Assembly: GCA_964623055.1 (NCBI GenBank)
Contig: CAZURK010000011.1
Span: forward strand, 45,731 to 109,730
DNA length: 64,000 bases
Origin: JADHUC01 sp964623055
Lineage (GTDB): Bacteria > Planctomycetota > Planctomycetia > Pirellulales > Pirellulaceae
Reading direction: 5' to 3'
Shown here: piece by piece, positions 10,101 through 18,630 of the stretch
Layout: every line of letters starts with the position of its first letter
Position numbering within the stretch: the stretch's first letter is position 1
Notes under the pieces: generated by a model
Seen by the model: only the letters and a program-made list of their open reading frames with translations
Told to the model about the DNA's origin: nothing
The model's database searches: none
Translations under genes and position numbers: made by a program

Positions 10101-10580
10101 GAACTGATTTTTGTCCTTGAGCACGCGTTTGTCATCGGTACCGATCAGCACCAGCCCCGCGCCATCGGTGATCGCTTTGACGATCGGATACTGCTGCTCG
10201 ACCGGTACGTTGCCCAGCGGGATATCCAGGAACACAAAGGCATCCCACTGCTGCGTGAGCAACCGCGCCATACGTTGGATACCGCGCTCGCCCCCGTGCC
10301 ACTGTTCTTGAGTGCTGTCTATGATGCGCGCCCAAAAGACCATTTGCGCATCGAGGTCGAACCGTTGCTTCAGCTCGATCACCTCGCGCGGATTCGTACC
10401 GCGACCGTTCACAAAGAACAGCACCCGAGTCTTGCCGAGCGCATAAGGTTTGGCCCAAGCTGTGTGGGGCGTGACGAACTCGGAGTCGACGTTATGGTCC
10501 ACCTCGAGCTCGGCCATGTCCTGCCCCAGACAGACGCGGCCAACAAACGCCAGACCTAGCAGCAGACAGCAACGCATCAT
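7191..10580 (-). CDS. exported GH42-like beta-galactosidase-type protein
   Basis: A 1129-residue protein with a short signal peptide (MMRCCLLLGLAFVGRVCLGQ) and AAGGAG upstream. Residues about 50-210 are a Rossmann-like segment; 210-410 are beta-rich; 410-760 form a TIM-barrel-like glycosidase region with Cys pairs (CKPACW, CHESCC) and SLGDE at 507-511, E511 being a candidate acid/base. Residues about 780-930 look like a beta-galactosidase trimerisation (glutamine amidotransferase-like) domain (VVVLPMTQSMSRQEAKMFRQ, then DGGLLIADVRP). The C-terminal 200 residues are beta domains. This order recalls GH42-related enzymes; substrate unknown, family assignment moderate. It is the largest gene of the left minus-strand cluster. 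Confidence 0.7.
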   Translation of the reverse strand: MMRCCLLLGLAFVGRVCLGQDMAELEVDHNVDSEFVTPHTAWAKPYALGKTRVLFFVNGRGTNPREVIELKQRFDLDAQMVFWARIIDSTQEQWHGGERGIQRMARLLTQQWDAFVFLDIPLGNVPVEQQYPIVKAITDGAGLVLIGTDDKRVLKDKNQFEELPAFLDDVGGATAFTIMQGRGVRLPQRPTIEYRPGWEVDYDEWAMRLGKAILWAAGKEPKLRLRLQTNRRELDGTMVPLEWQGATLGITADIKLRRDDGKVMVTTRQPLDKPDGTLDLGIPPVRSGTYYFDIVARDGDRVAGFASVTLAVEHPQGVQLALDQDWAEVGQRLSGKVRIVGERQADQRFVVSLIDRRDREIARQIAKADTAEQAFSFAVQPWFPMLLEVRATLMDDTGEKASTWQFARAVKRHRGRFNFIMWDTPRGNLAPWAEQALANTGVTVHLRSGSPEPWVAAYDIAWIPYTTHIGAPCKPACWADEHKIQAHVDAIVDKHIAARRHGVFAYSLGDEIAVRGSCHESCCLDAYREYLEEQYTDIVALNASWSSNYAGFEEVQLSKPDDNDEAEALRTSNFPRWFDRQAFQSHNFCKLCERFGKGFRRIDPQSRCGFEGAGTFKRADDLDGFVRYNTFWSPYPGTADDVLRSIAPRDFPRSNWMGYTKDADTLLQKYWRMITRGCDAVWWWRWDALGRFHGWLAPTLDPYPAVKEILQDTQIVRDGLGDLLLASEMQADGIGILYSLPSAYAAKVQASPTFGSYENNHTAFHNALRDLGLNFRYFTDRQMRLGEVDLSTFKVVVLPMTQSMSRQEAKMFRQFVRDGGLLIADVRPAIFNGHVKPLAAGQLDDVFGVKRTGVSAAQIVDGQVSLPGMEPSETPPLDLPKIQIDADVAVDGAEPWGRTDKGPLFLVNRFGKGQVALLNMPLATYPGLRADATDETAAVVVRSLLARGSVAPTLRLTDGDGQRFRNVEITRWMNGPVQIASVFRHHGRPEVAKLEFPHPLHVYDLKAHKYYGKQQAVSLTVTPFRALFYAVSPQPLEAVKMETAPTVSLGGVQRVTVTSRLPDGHQAVKLQVKLPDGSLADWVDKVVVTDKQGVVANVPVAYNDPKGTWTIDATDLYTGTTETAQFAVE

Positions 10581-10793
10581 GACAGCTCCTTTCCGTACCT
10601 CTCACTGAAAGGAAGTTTGATCCCCCGCCGCTCCAGATGCAACCGTCTCAACTGCCCACGCGTGCTTTTGTCTCAACGTTTTCTTCGGGACCAGAAGGAA
10701 GAGACACGTCGCGGCCCGTCATCCAACTGATCCAGGTGTTGAGGATTGAATTGTCGACACGTCTGTGCAATGCTGTCTTTGAAGAGGTGCTCC

Positions 10794-12055
10794 ATGAAAC
10801 GAGCCAGAAAGCAATCGGCAAAGGGCTCTCCCGTCTACGAACGGATCCGGGAGATTTTGGAGTCGGCGAAGGCCAACGTCGCGAGATCCGTGAACACAAC
10901 GCAAGTTGTGGCAAACTGGTTGATCGGTCAAGAGATTGTAGAGGAAGAACAGCGAGGAAAGAGGCGGGCCGACTACGGACGCCGGCTCTTAGAGGATTTG
11001 TCATCTCGGTTGAGCGCAGACTTCGGTAGAGGTTTCTCCATCAATAACCTTGAGCATTTTCGTGACTTCTACCTCACTTATCCCGATCTGTTGGCCTCTG
11101 GAATTCCCCACGCACTGCGTGACGAATTGAGAGACGTGCCGGACCCAGGCGCAATTCCCCACGCACTGCGTGGGGAATTGATGACAAGCACGTCTGATGG
11201 GGATCCGTCGCTGTGCGTCGTAGGTCCAGAGATGACAGCAACAGAGCACTGGAAATCCGCCACGCAGTGCGTAGCGAATCTTGGCAGCCTGGCTGCCTCC
11301 ACCCAAACCTCTCGTGGACGCACTATCGCATACTCTTGCGAGTCGACAAGCCTGAAGCCAGAGCCTTCTACGAAATCGAAGCCACCGAAGCCAACTGGTC
11401 GACTCGCGAAATGGAGCGTCAGATCAACAGCCTGCTTTACGAACGGCTGGCGATGAGCAAAGACAAGAAAGGCCTGATGCGGTTGGCCAAGAAGGGCCAG
11501 GAGATCGCGAAACCCGACGACGTCTTCAAAGATCCCGTCGTGATGGAGTTCCTCGGCCTCCCGGAATCGCCGCGCCTACAGGAATCGGATTTGGAGGAGG
11601 CTCTGATCAACAACTTGCAGGACTTCTTGTTGGAACTGGGCAAGGGATTCGCCTTTGTCTCGCGCCAGGAACGAATCACGCTCGAAGGCGACCACTTCTA
11701 TGTCGACTTGGTCTTCTACCACGTCGTGCTGAAGTGTTTCGTCCTGATCGATCTGAAAGTGGACAAGCTGACGCATGCCGACCTGGGACAGCTCCAACTG
11801 TACGTGAACTACTACGACCAAGAGCGCTGCACCGAGGACGACAACCCGACTTTGGGTCTCGTTCTGTGTACGGACAAGAACGACGCCGTTGTGAAGTACA
11901 CCTTGGGCCCTGAACAGTCGAAGAAGATCTTTGCCAGCCGCTACAAGTTCCATCTGCCCAGTGAAGCGGAACTTCGAAAAGAACTCCAACGCGAGGTTCG
12001 ACAGCTCACGAGGGCACAGCCACGACGCAAGCCGCGAAAGAAGAAGAAATCGTGA
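10794..12055 (+). pseudogene. frameshifted YhcG/DUF1016 PDDEXK nuclease
   Basis: Two overlapping frames together make one YhcG-type (DUF1016) protein. The N-terminal DUF1016 part (MKRARKQSAKGSPVYERI..., GKRRADYGRRLLEDLS, FSINNLEHFRDFY) runs from ATG 10794 (GAGG upstream). The PDDEXK nuclease half (LHPNLSWTHYR, NWSTREMERQINSLL, DFLLELGKGFAFVSRQER, FYVDLVFYH...CFVLIDLK) is in another frame, ending at 12055. Catalytic D/E-x-K residues look present (YVDLVFY, LIDLK). That second frame has a stop at 11195-11197, so the frame change must lie between 11198 and about 11254. This family is linked to DNA processing or defence, without a settled role. It is either a pseudogene, a natural frameshift or a sequencing error. 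Confidence 0.8.
11102..11280 (+). repeat. three 27-base palindromic elements inside YhcG
   Basis: Copies at 11102-11128, 11153-11179 and 11254-11280. The middle copy is a perfect palindrome around its centre base (arms begin AATTCCCCACGCA); the first differs from it at two bases, the third at about six. All three are read in the same codon phase relative to the protein, giving IPHALRDEL, IPHALRGEL and IRHAVRSES. The third probably represents the ancestral protein segment and the first two duplicated or inserted elements. Confidence 0.75.
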
Positions 12056-12081
12056 CAATCGGGACGCCGCTCTTTCAGCAG

Positions 12082-12231
12082 TCAGTCAGCCCTGACGTAT
12101 TTGATGGTGACCGCGCCGGGCTTTTCAGGGATTTCGACAGGCATGCCCGTTTCCATCAATCGCTTGCCAGACATGCGTGTCTCGCCTTCGGTGTCGCAGT
12201 TCTTCCGTACGTAGGTCGCGCTCGGCTCAAA
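12082..12231 (-). pseudogene. remnant of the C-terminus of a GH36-type alpha-galactosidase
   Basis: Forty-nine codons on the minus strand between an in-frame TGA at 12232-12234 and the stop at 12082-12084. The encoded text (EPSATYVRKNCDTEGE, then SGKRLMETGMPVEIPEKPG and VTIKYVR) resembles the C-terminal domain of GH36/melibiase proteins, which end with a G-x-x-LM-x-x-G-L-x-V-x-I-PG-A-x-x-x-x-Y pattern. Nothing upstream continues it, so it is a truncated relic downstream of the alpha/beta hydrolase gene. The family call is from memory of the pattern only. Confidence 0.5.
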
Positions 12232-12335
12232 TCATCGTTTCGTTCCTGGTCTCTTGGGCAGCAAGTCGATTGCGGTCTTGAATGTGATTCTGTCTCGGCT
12301 GCCGAAGGAATGGGGACGGGCGTGTTTCGCGGAGT

Positions 12336-13727
12336 TCATTGCGCACCTGCCGCGATGGAGTCTGCACTCGGCTTGGACTCAAGGCCCACGGTGTTTACGG
12401 CAATCACTCGGTAGGTGTGTTTCCCGCCGGTCTCGGCCTTTGTGTCGATGAATTGCATGGACACGAGCGGTTGCGTGGGCGTGTCGCTGTACTGCAGGTT
12501 CTGAAAGATGGGGCGGCCGAAACGGTTCTTGCCCTGCTCGGGCACGTTGGCCAGGAACTGACCGTCACGTTCGATGATAAAGCGGGCCAGTCCGCTTTCC
12601 AGGTCCGCCTCGGTCTGCCAGCTCAGTTCGTTACCGGCGACTCGCAGGTTAGTCGGCGCGGGAGGCGGTGTGGTGTCCGACACTGCGGTGTCTTTGACGT
12701 ACTGCATCCAGGCTCGCGCGACCGACTCGTTCGGCAGCCATGCCGCCTTCAGCGGATCACCGGCAAACCGCGCGGCGGGAACGGCCTCGAAACCGGTTGG
12801 ACTGGCAAGGCACGCACGATCCGTCGGCATGGCTCTGAGCGGATCACCGCTGGCCTTCGGCAGGCGAGCACTCAAGCACGCATCCAGCCACGGGATGGCG
12901 AAGTAGCGTTGATCGCCACACTCGTGCGACGTCAAGGGATCGACGGCCACGCTGATGAGTCCACCTTTACCACGTACCTCGTTGAAGAACACCTGGTTCG
13001 CGGGCCACACTCCCGCGAAGCGACCTTCCTTGACCGTTACGCCTTCTTTCGTTCCCAGATTGCACATCACGGGCACGTCGAGTGCGGCATCTGGCACGGT
13101 GTGAGCCTTGATCGTGGGACGCTTCGGATTCGGTTTCAGTAGCGGCACACCGGAGCGCAGCCACGCCGCGGCGACACGTCCCGGATGTAGCAGTACCATT
13201 CCACCTGCCCAGTGACCGCCGCCGCTGTGCCCCCACAGCGCCCACGGAACCGTGGCCAACTCGGGATGTCCGGATTTCTCGCCCAGATCGACCAGGCACT
13301 TCTGGAACGCGGCGTCGGAACCATTACGCGGATCGCACCACATCTGACAGTCGGCCTTGCCCGGCTGCTCGTAAGCTGGCGCCAGCAAGGCACAGTCGTG
13401 CTTCTTGGCCAGCGCCCGCCAGTGCAGATCGTAAGCGCCCGTCAGTCCCGATTTGCACGATCCCTCGCCGCAGCCATGCTGATGCACGATCACCCCGCGC
13501 AGCGACTTCACGCCCGCTGGAATCCAGATCGTGTAGTTGACCGGATAGACAAGCTCGCCTGGCTGAGTCGAAGCCTCGTAACGTACCCGATAGCAAGGCG
13601 GCTCGCCTGGCGGAAATACGTCGTACGGCGGCTGCTGAGCATACACCGATGTGGCAAGGGCTACTAATAGGAGCGGGATGGCTCCGATACCTCTTCTCGT
13701 TGATTCAATCATGAAGAACGTCCTCAT
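12336..13727 (-). CDS. exported alpha/beta hydrolase
   Basis: The start at 13727 (AAGGAG 6 bases upstream) gives a 463-residue protein with a signal peptide ending SVYAQ; the longer frame to 13826 is not needed. The hydrolase domain spans residues about 40-330: an oxyanion-type motif after beta-3 (VIVHQHGCGEGSC) and the nucleophile elbow GHSGGG with S168. Several cysteine pairs fit an extracytoplasmic enzyme. Residues about 355-463 read as a fibronectin type III-like module (PPAPTNLRVAGNELSWQ, then TYRVIAVNTVGLES). Likely an esterase or lipase-like enzyme, plausibly a carbohydrate esterase in this cluster; substrate unknown. Confidence 0.75.
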   Translation of the reverse strand: MRTFFMIESTRRGIGAIPLLLVALATSVYAQQPPYDVFPPGEPPCYRVRYEASTQPGELVYPVNYTIWIPAGVKSLRGVIVHQHGCGEGSCKSGLTGAYDLHWRALAKKHDCALLAPAYEQPGKADCQMWCDPRNGSDAAFQKCLVDLGEKSGHPELATVPWALWGHSGGGHWAGGMVLLHPGRVAAAWLRSGVPLLKPNPKRPTIKAHTVPDAALDVPVMCNLGTKEGVTVKEGRFAGVWPANQVFFNEVRGKGGLISVAVDPLTSHECGDQRYFAIPWLDACLSARLPKASGDPLRAMPTDRACLASPTGFEAVPAARFAGDPLKAAWLPNESVARAWMQYVKDTAVSDTTPPPAPTNLRVAGNELSWQTEADLESGLARFIIERDGQFLANVPEQGKNRFGRPIFQNLQYSDTPTQPLVSMQFIDTKAETGGKHTYRVIAVNTVGLESKPSADSIAAGAQ

Positions 13728-13895
13728 TGAAAACTCCTTGCTGCCAGCTCGAGGGCTGCCGGTAGAAGGCGACAGCTCCCATCTATGCGAAGTACTCTTC
13801 GGGCCGTTCCGGCAAACTGGATCCATTCACTTGTTCAACTCGTTTGCTGTTTCCTCACGGGCAGGCGGGGCCGTCTGCGCCTGCGTTATGCAACG

Positions 13896-15647
13896 CTATT
13901 CGAACCACTCGTCCCCCACCACCTTGCCAATCAGGAAGTGCTTTCCGTCTGGAATCCAGAGCACCGTTCTTCCCTCGACAACCGTCAGACTCGTGTAGAA
14001 CGCGTTTCCGTTGGGACGTGACGGATAGGGTTTGGGCTCCGAGAATCGGATGGGCTGCTCGCCCTGCGGATCGAACCGGCCGGCGATCAAGAAGAGCGGG
14101 CCGCGCGGTTGATAGGAGTTCTTCTCGTCGCGCTCCTGGTTGGATACAAAGGCGAAATATTCGCCACTGCAGGCTTCCGGCCCCCTGCGATCATAGATCG
14201 GGCACGGCGCACAGGGATGCTTGTACACTCGGCCTTGCGCGTCTTTCAGCGGTTTGGGCGAATCCCAGTTCCAGCCTTTGTCGCGACTCTGTGTCCAATA
14301 GGGCGACCCGGCGCTGGTCCGCATCAGCGCGAACAGGCGGCCGTCCGGCAGATTCACGATACTCGCCTCTTGGCAGCACAGGCCCCATTTCGGATCGACG
14401 ACCGCCATCTCCTTCTCGTCGGCGGCCAGCATCAGGATCGTGATGTCTTCGATTTCCGGATCGTCGTCGATGTTCTGGTATTGGATGAACTCAACCGTCG
14501 AGCCCGGCAACGCCACCTGCTTCTCTACCGTACTACTCACGCTTCCGTGACGCGTCAGCCCGACAATGTACTTCCCGTCTTTCCCCAGTCGCAGCGGCCG
14601 TTGCCAGATACACCAACTCGGCGGCATGTAAATCGAATCTCGCTTCACGCACGGAAGACGCACCACCCGAGGCTGAGACCATGTCTCGCCATCGTCGTCC
14701 GAGTACTTGCCCATCATGATGCCGTGGTGCAGTGGATCATTCGAAATACGCTGATTCCACAGCACGTAGATCCGGCCGGATTTGGATACCATAGGTTGCT
14801 GCCAACTTGCGATCGGTTGTGGGTTCACGAAGTTGGGCGAGCCCGCCAGTATGATGGGCTCGGCCCACGTCTTGCCCCTGTCCACGCTCTTCGAAAAACA
14901 GATGTGCTGATCGACATCGCCTTCTCGTGTGGCCTGAGTCCACGCGGCAAAGAGCGTACCGTCGGGTTTATCGAAGACTTGGAAGTGGTCGTTGTAACGG
15001 TCGCCGACGATCTCGCGCCTTTGTTTGGGGACGAACACTACATAGTCCGGCTGCATGAAAAGCAGGTTCTCCCTCACGTGCCGGCTGGTCTTCTCTTCCC
15101 GCGCGTAGTGAGCCAAAAGTTCTTTGAAGGGAGATTCCTGAATCTGCCCTGCCGCCAGAACGGTCCAGCGGCGAAACGTGTAGGTCTCGCCTGCTTTGAC
15201 CGCTTTTCGGTACAAGCAGACTCGATCCGCGGGCGACTCACCGAACAGTTGATACCGCTTTCCGTCCTCGGCCTCTTGAAACCCCTGCTTTGTCAGCGAC
15301 TCCGACTGCCCGTGATCTGCTTTGGTTTCCGGCGCGGCCGTCAGTGCGCGAAGGACACCATCCTTCACCACCTCGATTCGAAAGGTTGCCTCAATCTCGC
15401 CGCGAACAAACGGCAGCCCGGTGACTTCATCGGGAAAAGCCTCGAAGGTGTACGACCGGTTTGTGAAGATCCGTTCGTTTTCTTTCACCTCTCTGACGTC
15501 AAGCGGATCCTTCAGACGGACCCATGCCGCATCTCCAGCGGACAACGCGGCCCCCGGGGCCAGCAGCAGGGCAGTGGAAAGCAAGACAAGAAGAACAGTT
15601 CGCGTGAAAGCGTTCGGCTGTTGACTGCCGTGATGCTGTGCGTTCAT
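13896..15647 (-). CDS. exported sialidase-fold (BNR repeat) protein
   Basis: A 583-residue protein with a signal peptide (TVLLVLLSTALLLAPGAALS). Residues about 60-165 are an N-terminal domain (IFTNRSYTFEAFP ... LYRKAVKAGETYTFRRWTVL) that recurs, at the C-terminus, in the sialidase-fold protein at 18631-20298. Residues about 220-583 are a six-bladed sialidase-type propeller with Asp-box motifs (SVDRGKTW, SDDDGETW, a weaker SRDKGWNW). The family contains exo-sialidases and other enzymes or binding proteins, so sialic acid as substrate is not proven. The ATG at 15647 has no obvious ribosome-binding site, but no later start keeps the signal peptide. Confidence 0.82.
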   Translation of the reverse strand: MNAQHHGSQQPNAFTRTVLLVLLSTALLLAPGAALSAGDAAWVRLKDPLDVREVKENERIFTNRSYTFEAFPDEVTGLPFVRGEIEATFRIEVVKDGVLRALTAAPETKADHGQSESLTKQGFQEAEDGKRYQLFGESPADRVCLYRKAVKAGETYTFRRWTVLAAGQIQESPFKELLAHYAREEKTSRHVRENLLFMQPDYVVFVPKQRREIVGDRYNDHFQVFDKPDGTLFAAWTQATREGDVDQHICFSKSVDRGKTWAEPIILAGSPNFVNPQPIASWQQPMVSKSGRIYVLWNQRISNDPLHHGIMMGKYSDDDGETWSQPRVVRLPCVKRDSIYMPPSWCIWQRPLRLGKDGKYIVGLTRHGSVSSTVEKQVALPGSTVEFIQYQNIDDDPEIEDITILMLAADEKEMAVVDPKWGLCCQEASIVNLPDGRLFALMRTSAGSPYWTQSRDKGWNWDSPKPLKDAQGRVYKHPCAPCPIYDRRGPEACSGEYFAFVSNQERDEKNSYQPRGPLFLIAGRFDPQGEQPIRFSEPKPYPSRPNGNAFYTSLTVVEGRTVLWIPDGKHFLIGKVVGDEWFE

Positions 15648-15840
15648 TCAAGGGCTTTCAAAACGAGGATTGCCGCGGCGGGTATCTCTCACGAGAAGGC
15701 AGCCGGACCGAGCAAACCGTGCAACTGCCGGAACTTCGGCCTCCCCTAATGGCGTTGTTCTCGGTACAGTCTGTCAAAGCGATAAAGCTGGTTTGCGCCG
15801 TTCCGGCAAGGGGTCCGGCCTACGCGGTGCGCAATGCGGA

Positions 15841-17007
15841 CTACATCAATGTTTCTACCAAGCGGGCCCAGTAGCTTGCGCCGATGGGCAGGATTTCGTC
15901 GTTGAAATCGTAGCGGCCGTTGTGCACGCCGGCGGCATTGGCTCCGTTACCGATCCAAATATAACTGCCGGGACGCTCCCTGAGCATGAAGGCAAAATCT
16001 TCCGAACCCATGCACGGGGTGGGGTCGCGGACGACTTTGTCCGGGCCGACCACATCGCCGGCGACCTCTGCCGCCCACTGACTCTCTTGTTCGGTGTTGA
16101 CTGTGGCGGGATATCGCCGCTCGTAGCGATATTCCGAGTCCGCTCCCAGCGCGTCGCACACGCCTGCGACGATTTGCCCTATCTTCGCTTCGACCATGTC
16201 CTGTACGGATTCGCGAAAAGTGCGAGCCGTGCCCCGCAGCGTGGCCTCGGAGGGAATGACGTTCCAGGTATCGCCGGCGTGGATTTGCGACACCGTGACA
16301 ACAGCCTGGTCCGCCGGGTCCGTGTTTCGGCTGGCAATCGTCTGCAGCGCCGTGACGACGTGAGAAGCGACGACGATCGGATCGACGCCCTGGTGCGGCA
16401 TGGCGCCGTGGGCGCCCTTGCCTCGGATCGCAACTTCGAAGACGTCGTAGGCCGCCATCATCGGCCCGGGCGCGACGGCAAACTCGCCGGCGGGCATGCC
16501 GGGCCAGTTGTGCATTCCGAAGACCGCATCGACCGGAAATTTGTCAAAGAGACCTTCTTCGACCATCACGCGGCCGCCCCCTTCGTTCTCCTCGGCAGGT
16601 TGGAAGATGAAGTGGACCGCGCCGGCGAGATTCCGCGTCTCGGCCAGATACTTGGCGGCGCCAAGCAGCATGGCGGTGTGGCCGTCGTGTCCGCAGGCGT
16701 GCATCTTGCCGGAATGCTGCGACCTGTAAGGGAAGTCGTTTTCCTCCTGCACGTCCAGCGCGTCGATATCGGCCCGCAAGCCGATGGCCGAGAGTTTCCC
16801 GCTCGCCGGCTTCGAGCCTTCCAGCGTGCCGACCACCCCGGTTTTTGCCAAACCGCGATGGACTTGGAGCCCGAATTCCTGCAACTTCGCCGCGATGAAA
16901 TCCGAGGCGTAGGTTTCCTCGAACGCCGTCTGCGGATGCGCGTGCAAGTCCCGCCGCCAACCGGTCAGTAGATCATGAAGCTCGACAATTCGTGAGATAA
17001 TCGGCAT
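15841..17007 (-). CDS. M20 family amidohydrolase (hippurate hydrolase/aminoacylase type)
   Basis: A 388-residue cytosolic metallopeptidase-family enzyme that hydrolyses N-acyl amino acids or similar amides with a two-metal site. The visible motifs are RRDLHAHPQTAFEE (residues 18-31), the metal-binding MHACGHDGHTAMLLGAAK (C105, H107, D108, H110), the catalytic FQPAEE (E139), MHNWPG, the dimerisation-domain H in GKGAHGAMPHQG, and the C-terminal MGSEDFAFML. The length is normal. No signal peptide. Its neighbours are exported glycan-related genes, so an N-deacylase role for acylated amino sugars is possible but speculative. Confidence 0.92.
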   Translation of the reverse strand: MPIISRIVELHDLLTGWRRDLHAHPQTAFEETYASDFIAAKLQEFGLQVHRGLAKTGVVGTLEGSKPASGKLSAIGLRADIDALDVQEENDFPYRSQHSGKMHACGHDGHTAMLLGAAKYLAETRNLAGAVHFIFQPAEENEGGGRVMVEEGLFDKFPVDAVFGMHNWPGMPAGEFAVAPGPMMAAYDVFEVAIRGKGAHGAMPHQGVDPIVVASHVVTALQTIASRNTDPADQAVVTVSQIHAGDTWNVIPSEATLRGTARTFRESVQDMVEAKIGQIVAGVCDALGADSEYRYERRYPATVNTEQESQWAAEVAGDVVGPDKVVRDPTPCMGSEDFAFMLRERPGSYIWIGNGANAAGVHNGRYDFNDEILPIGASYWARLVETLM

Positions 17008-17258
17008 CGGTTGCTACTCCAGCATCGGATAGTTCGTGCAAATTGTACCGCGACGCAAGAATGAAACCAACTGTTCGACGCAGCAGCGGGGGGTGGGACC
17101 GCTCGCGAAAGTGAACACGGTGAGGTTGAAAACTGTTCCAGCTCCACACGCCGGGTTTCGCTTTCGTGAAAAATGAATCTTCGGCTTCATGTCTCTTCCC
17201 CAAATGGCTCCCACGCTGGATGCGCCAGCGGACAGACTTCAGCTCCCCTTTGCGACCG

Positions 17259-18533
17259 TCACTCGATCCGAAAGAGCGAGCCTTCCGTGCGGACGAAAAT
17301 CGCCCCGTCGGCGATGGCGCAGGAGGCCTGGATCGGCTCTGCCAGATCGGTGGAGCCGAGTTGCCGATATTCGCGACTCGCGGCGATCACCGTACAAACA
17401 CCTTTCTCGCTCTGTAGGTAGATCCGTCCGTCCGCATGCACCGGCGATGCCGAGTAACTTCCTTCGAGGCGCTGACGCCAGTGGAGTGTGCCGGTTTCGA
17501 CATCGCGACACGAGACGATCCCGTCGTTGCTGACGAGGAAAATGTCGCTGCCCACGATCAGTAGCGAGGGGATCTGAGGCACACTCTTGTCGGCCCGCCA
17601 GACGACGTGCGAATCGGTCACGTCTCCCGAGCCTGTGGGCCGGATCGCCAGCAGTTCGGCCGAGCCGGGATATCCGGTGCAGACGAACACTAGCCCGTGC
17701 GAGAAGACGGGCCGCGGCACGATCGACCACTTGTTGGGATAACGGACCCTCCACAGTTCATTTCCGGACACCGCATCGTAGCTGCAGACCATCTGGGCTG
17801 CCGGGCACACAATCTGACGTGTGCCTTCCACCGCGATGACCAAGGGGGTCCCGAATGACCATCTGGGCGACGCCATGGGCGGACGCGGGGCCCGCCACGC
17901 TACCCCTCCCGAATCGCGATCCAGGGCGACGACGAAGGGATTCTCAACCCCATCGCAGAGGAACACTAGCCGCGAGCCCGCGAAGACGGGAGATCCACCC
18001 GCCCCGTGTTCCGAGTCGTACCATAGTCGATCGTTGGCCCAGATCCGCTTGCCGTCGCGATCGAGGCAGGCTGTTCCGTCGGGCCCGAAATGGACGAACA
18101 CGCGCTCGCCGTCGGTGATCGGCGTTGGGCTGGCAAAAGAGTTCTTGGGGTTGATCTTCTCACCCGGTCTCATGTGCTTGACGAAGACTTCCACGTCCCA
18201 CAGGGTCTTGCCCTTGGCGGCATCCACACACAGAGCCCGCAGCGACTGCCGCTTTGGCGGATCCTCCTCCGAGGGCACGGCCGTCGTCAGGAAGATGCGG
18301 CCATCGTGGACGATCGGCGACGACCAGCCCTTGCCGGGAACGGGGACCTTCCAGCGCACGTTGGTTCGCGGGTCCCACCTCACGGGCAAGGAAGTCGCGC
18401 TGGAAAGTCCCTGTCCGGTGGGGCCACGGAACTCGGGCCAATCCTCTGCGGTCGCGACCGCCGTGGGCCAAGCCAGCAACAGGGCATCGACTACTAGCAG
18501 CGCGATGCCCAACGATAACTTGCTGTATCTCAT
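17259..18533 (-). CDS. exported PQQ-like beta-propeller protein
   Basis: A 424-residue protein starting at 18533 (purine-rich AAGGGAAG upstream; signal peptide MRYSKLSLGIALLVVDALLL ending VATAE). The mature protein opens with EDWPEFRGPTGQG, the standard beginning of planctomycete PQQ/BamB-type propellers, followed by repeated W-x-x-x-V / DR-DSG / G-G-x-V-Y-x-x blades (LCVDAAKGKTLWDVEV, ALDRDSGGVAWRAP, CRDVETGTLHWRQRL, ending in GAIFVRTEGSLFRIE). These proteins bind no proven cofactor and probably act as scaffolds or quinoprotein-like enzymes outside the cytoplasm. Confidence 0.85.
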   Translation of the reverse strand: MRYSKLSLGIALLVVDALLLAWPTAVATAEDWPEFRGPTGQGLSSATSLPVRWDPRTNVRWKVPVPGKGWSSPIVHDGRIFLTTAVPSEEDPPKRQSLRALCVDAAKGKTLWDVEVFVKHMRPGEKINPKNSFASPTPITDGERVFVHFGPDGTACLDRDGKRIWANDRLWYDSEHGAGGSPVFAGSRLVFLCDGVENPFVVALDRDSGGVAWRAPRPPMASPRWSFGTPLVIAVEGTRQIVCPAAQMVCSYDAVSGNELWRVRYPNKWSIVPRPVFSHGLVFVCTGYPGSAELLAIRPTGSGDVTDSHVVWRADKSVPQIPSLLIVGSDIFLVSNDGIVSCRDVETGTLHWRQRLEGSYSASPVHADGRIYLQSEKGVCTVIAASREYRQLGSTDLAEPIQASCAIADGAIFVRTEGSLFRIE

Positions 18534-18630
18534 GGCAATTCTTCCCTTGATGACATTTTCATTCGATTCGGTTCTTCCACGCATGGCGCCCTATTCTCTC
18601 GTAGGACAGGCCTTTTGCGTCAGTCGCGAC

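Noticed and set aside
14109..15749. 546-codon plus-strand frame opposite the sialidase-fold gene
   Set aside because: It has no domain, signal peptide or ribosome-binding site and mirrors a well-supported gene with Asp-box motifs; long antisense frames are expected in GC-rich DNA.
15670..16971. 433-codon plus-strand frame opposite the M20 amidohydrolase
   Set aside because: The minus-strand frame carries every M20 motif; the plus frame is rich in R, H and G typical of an antisense shadow.
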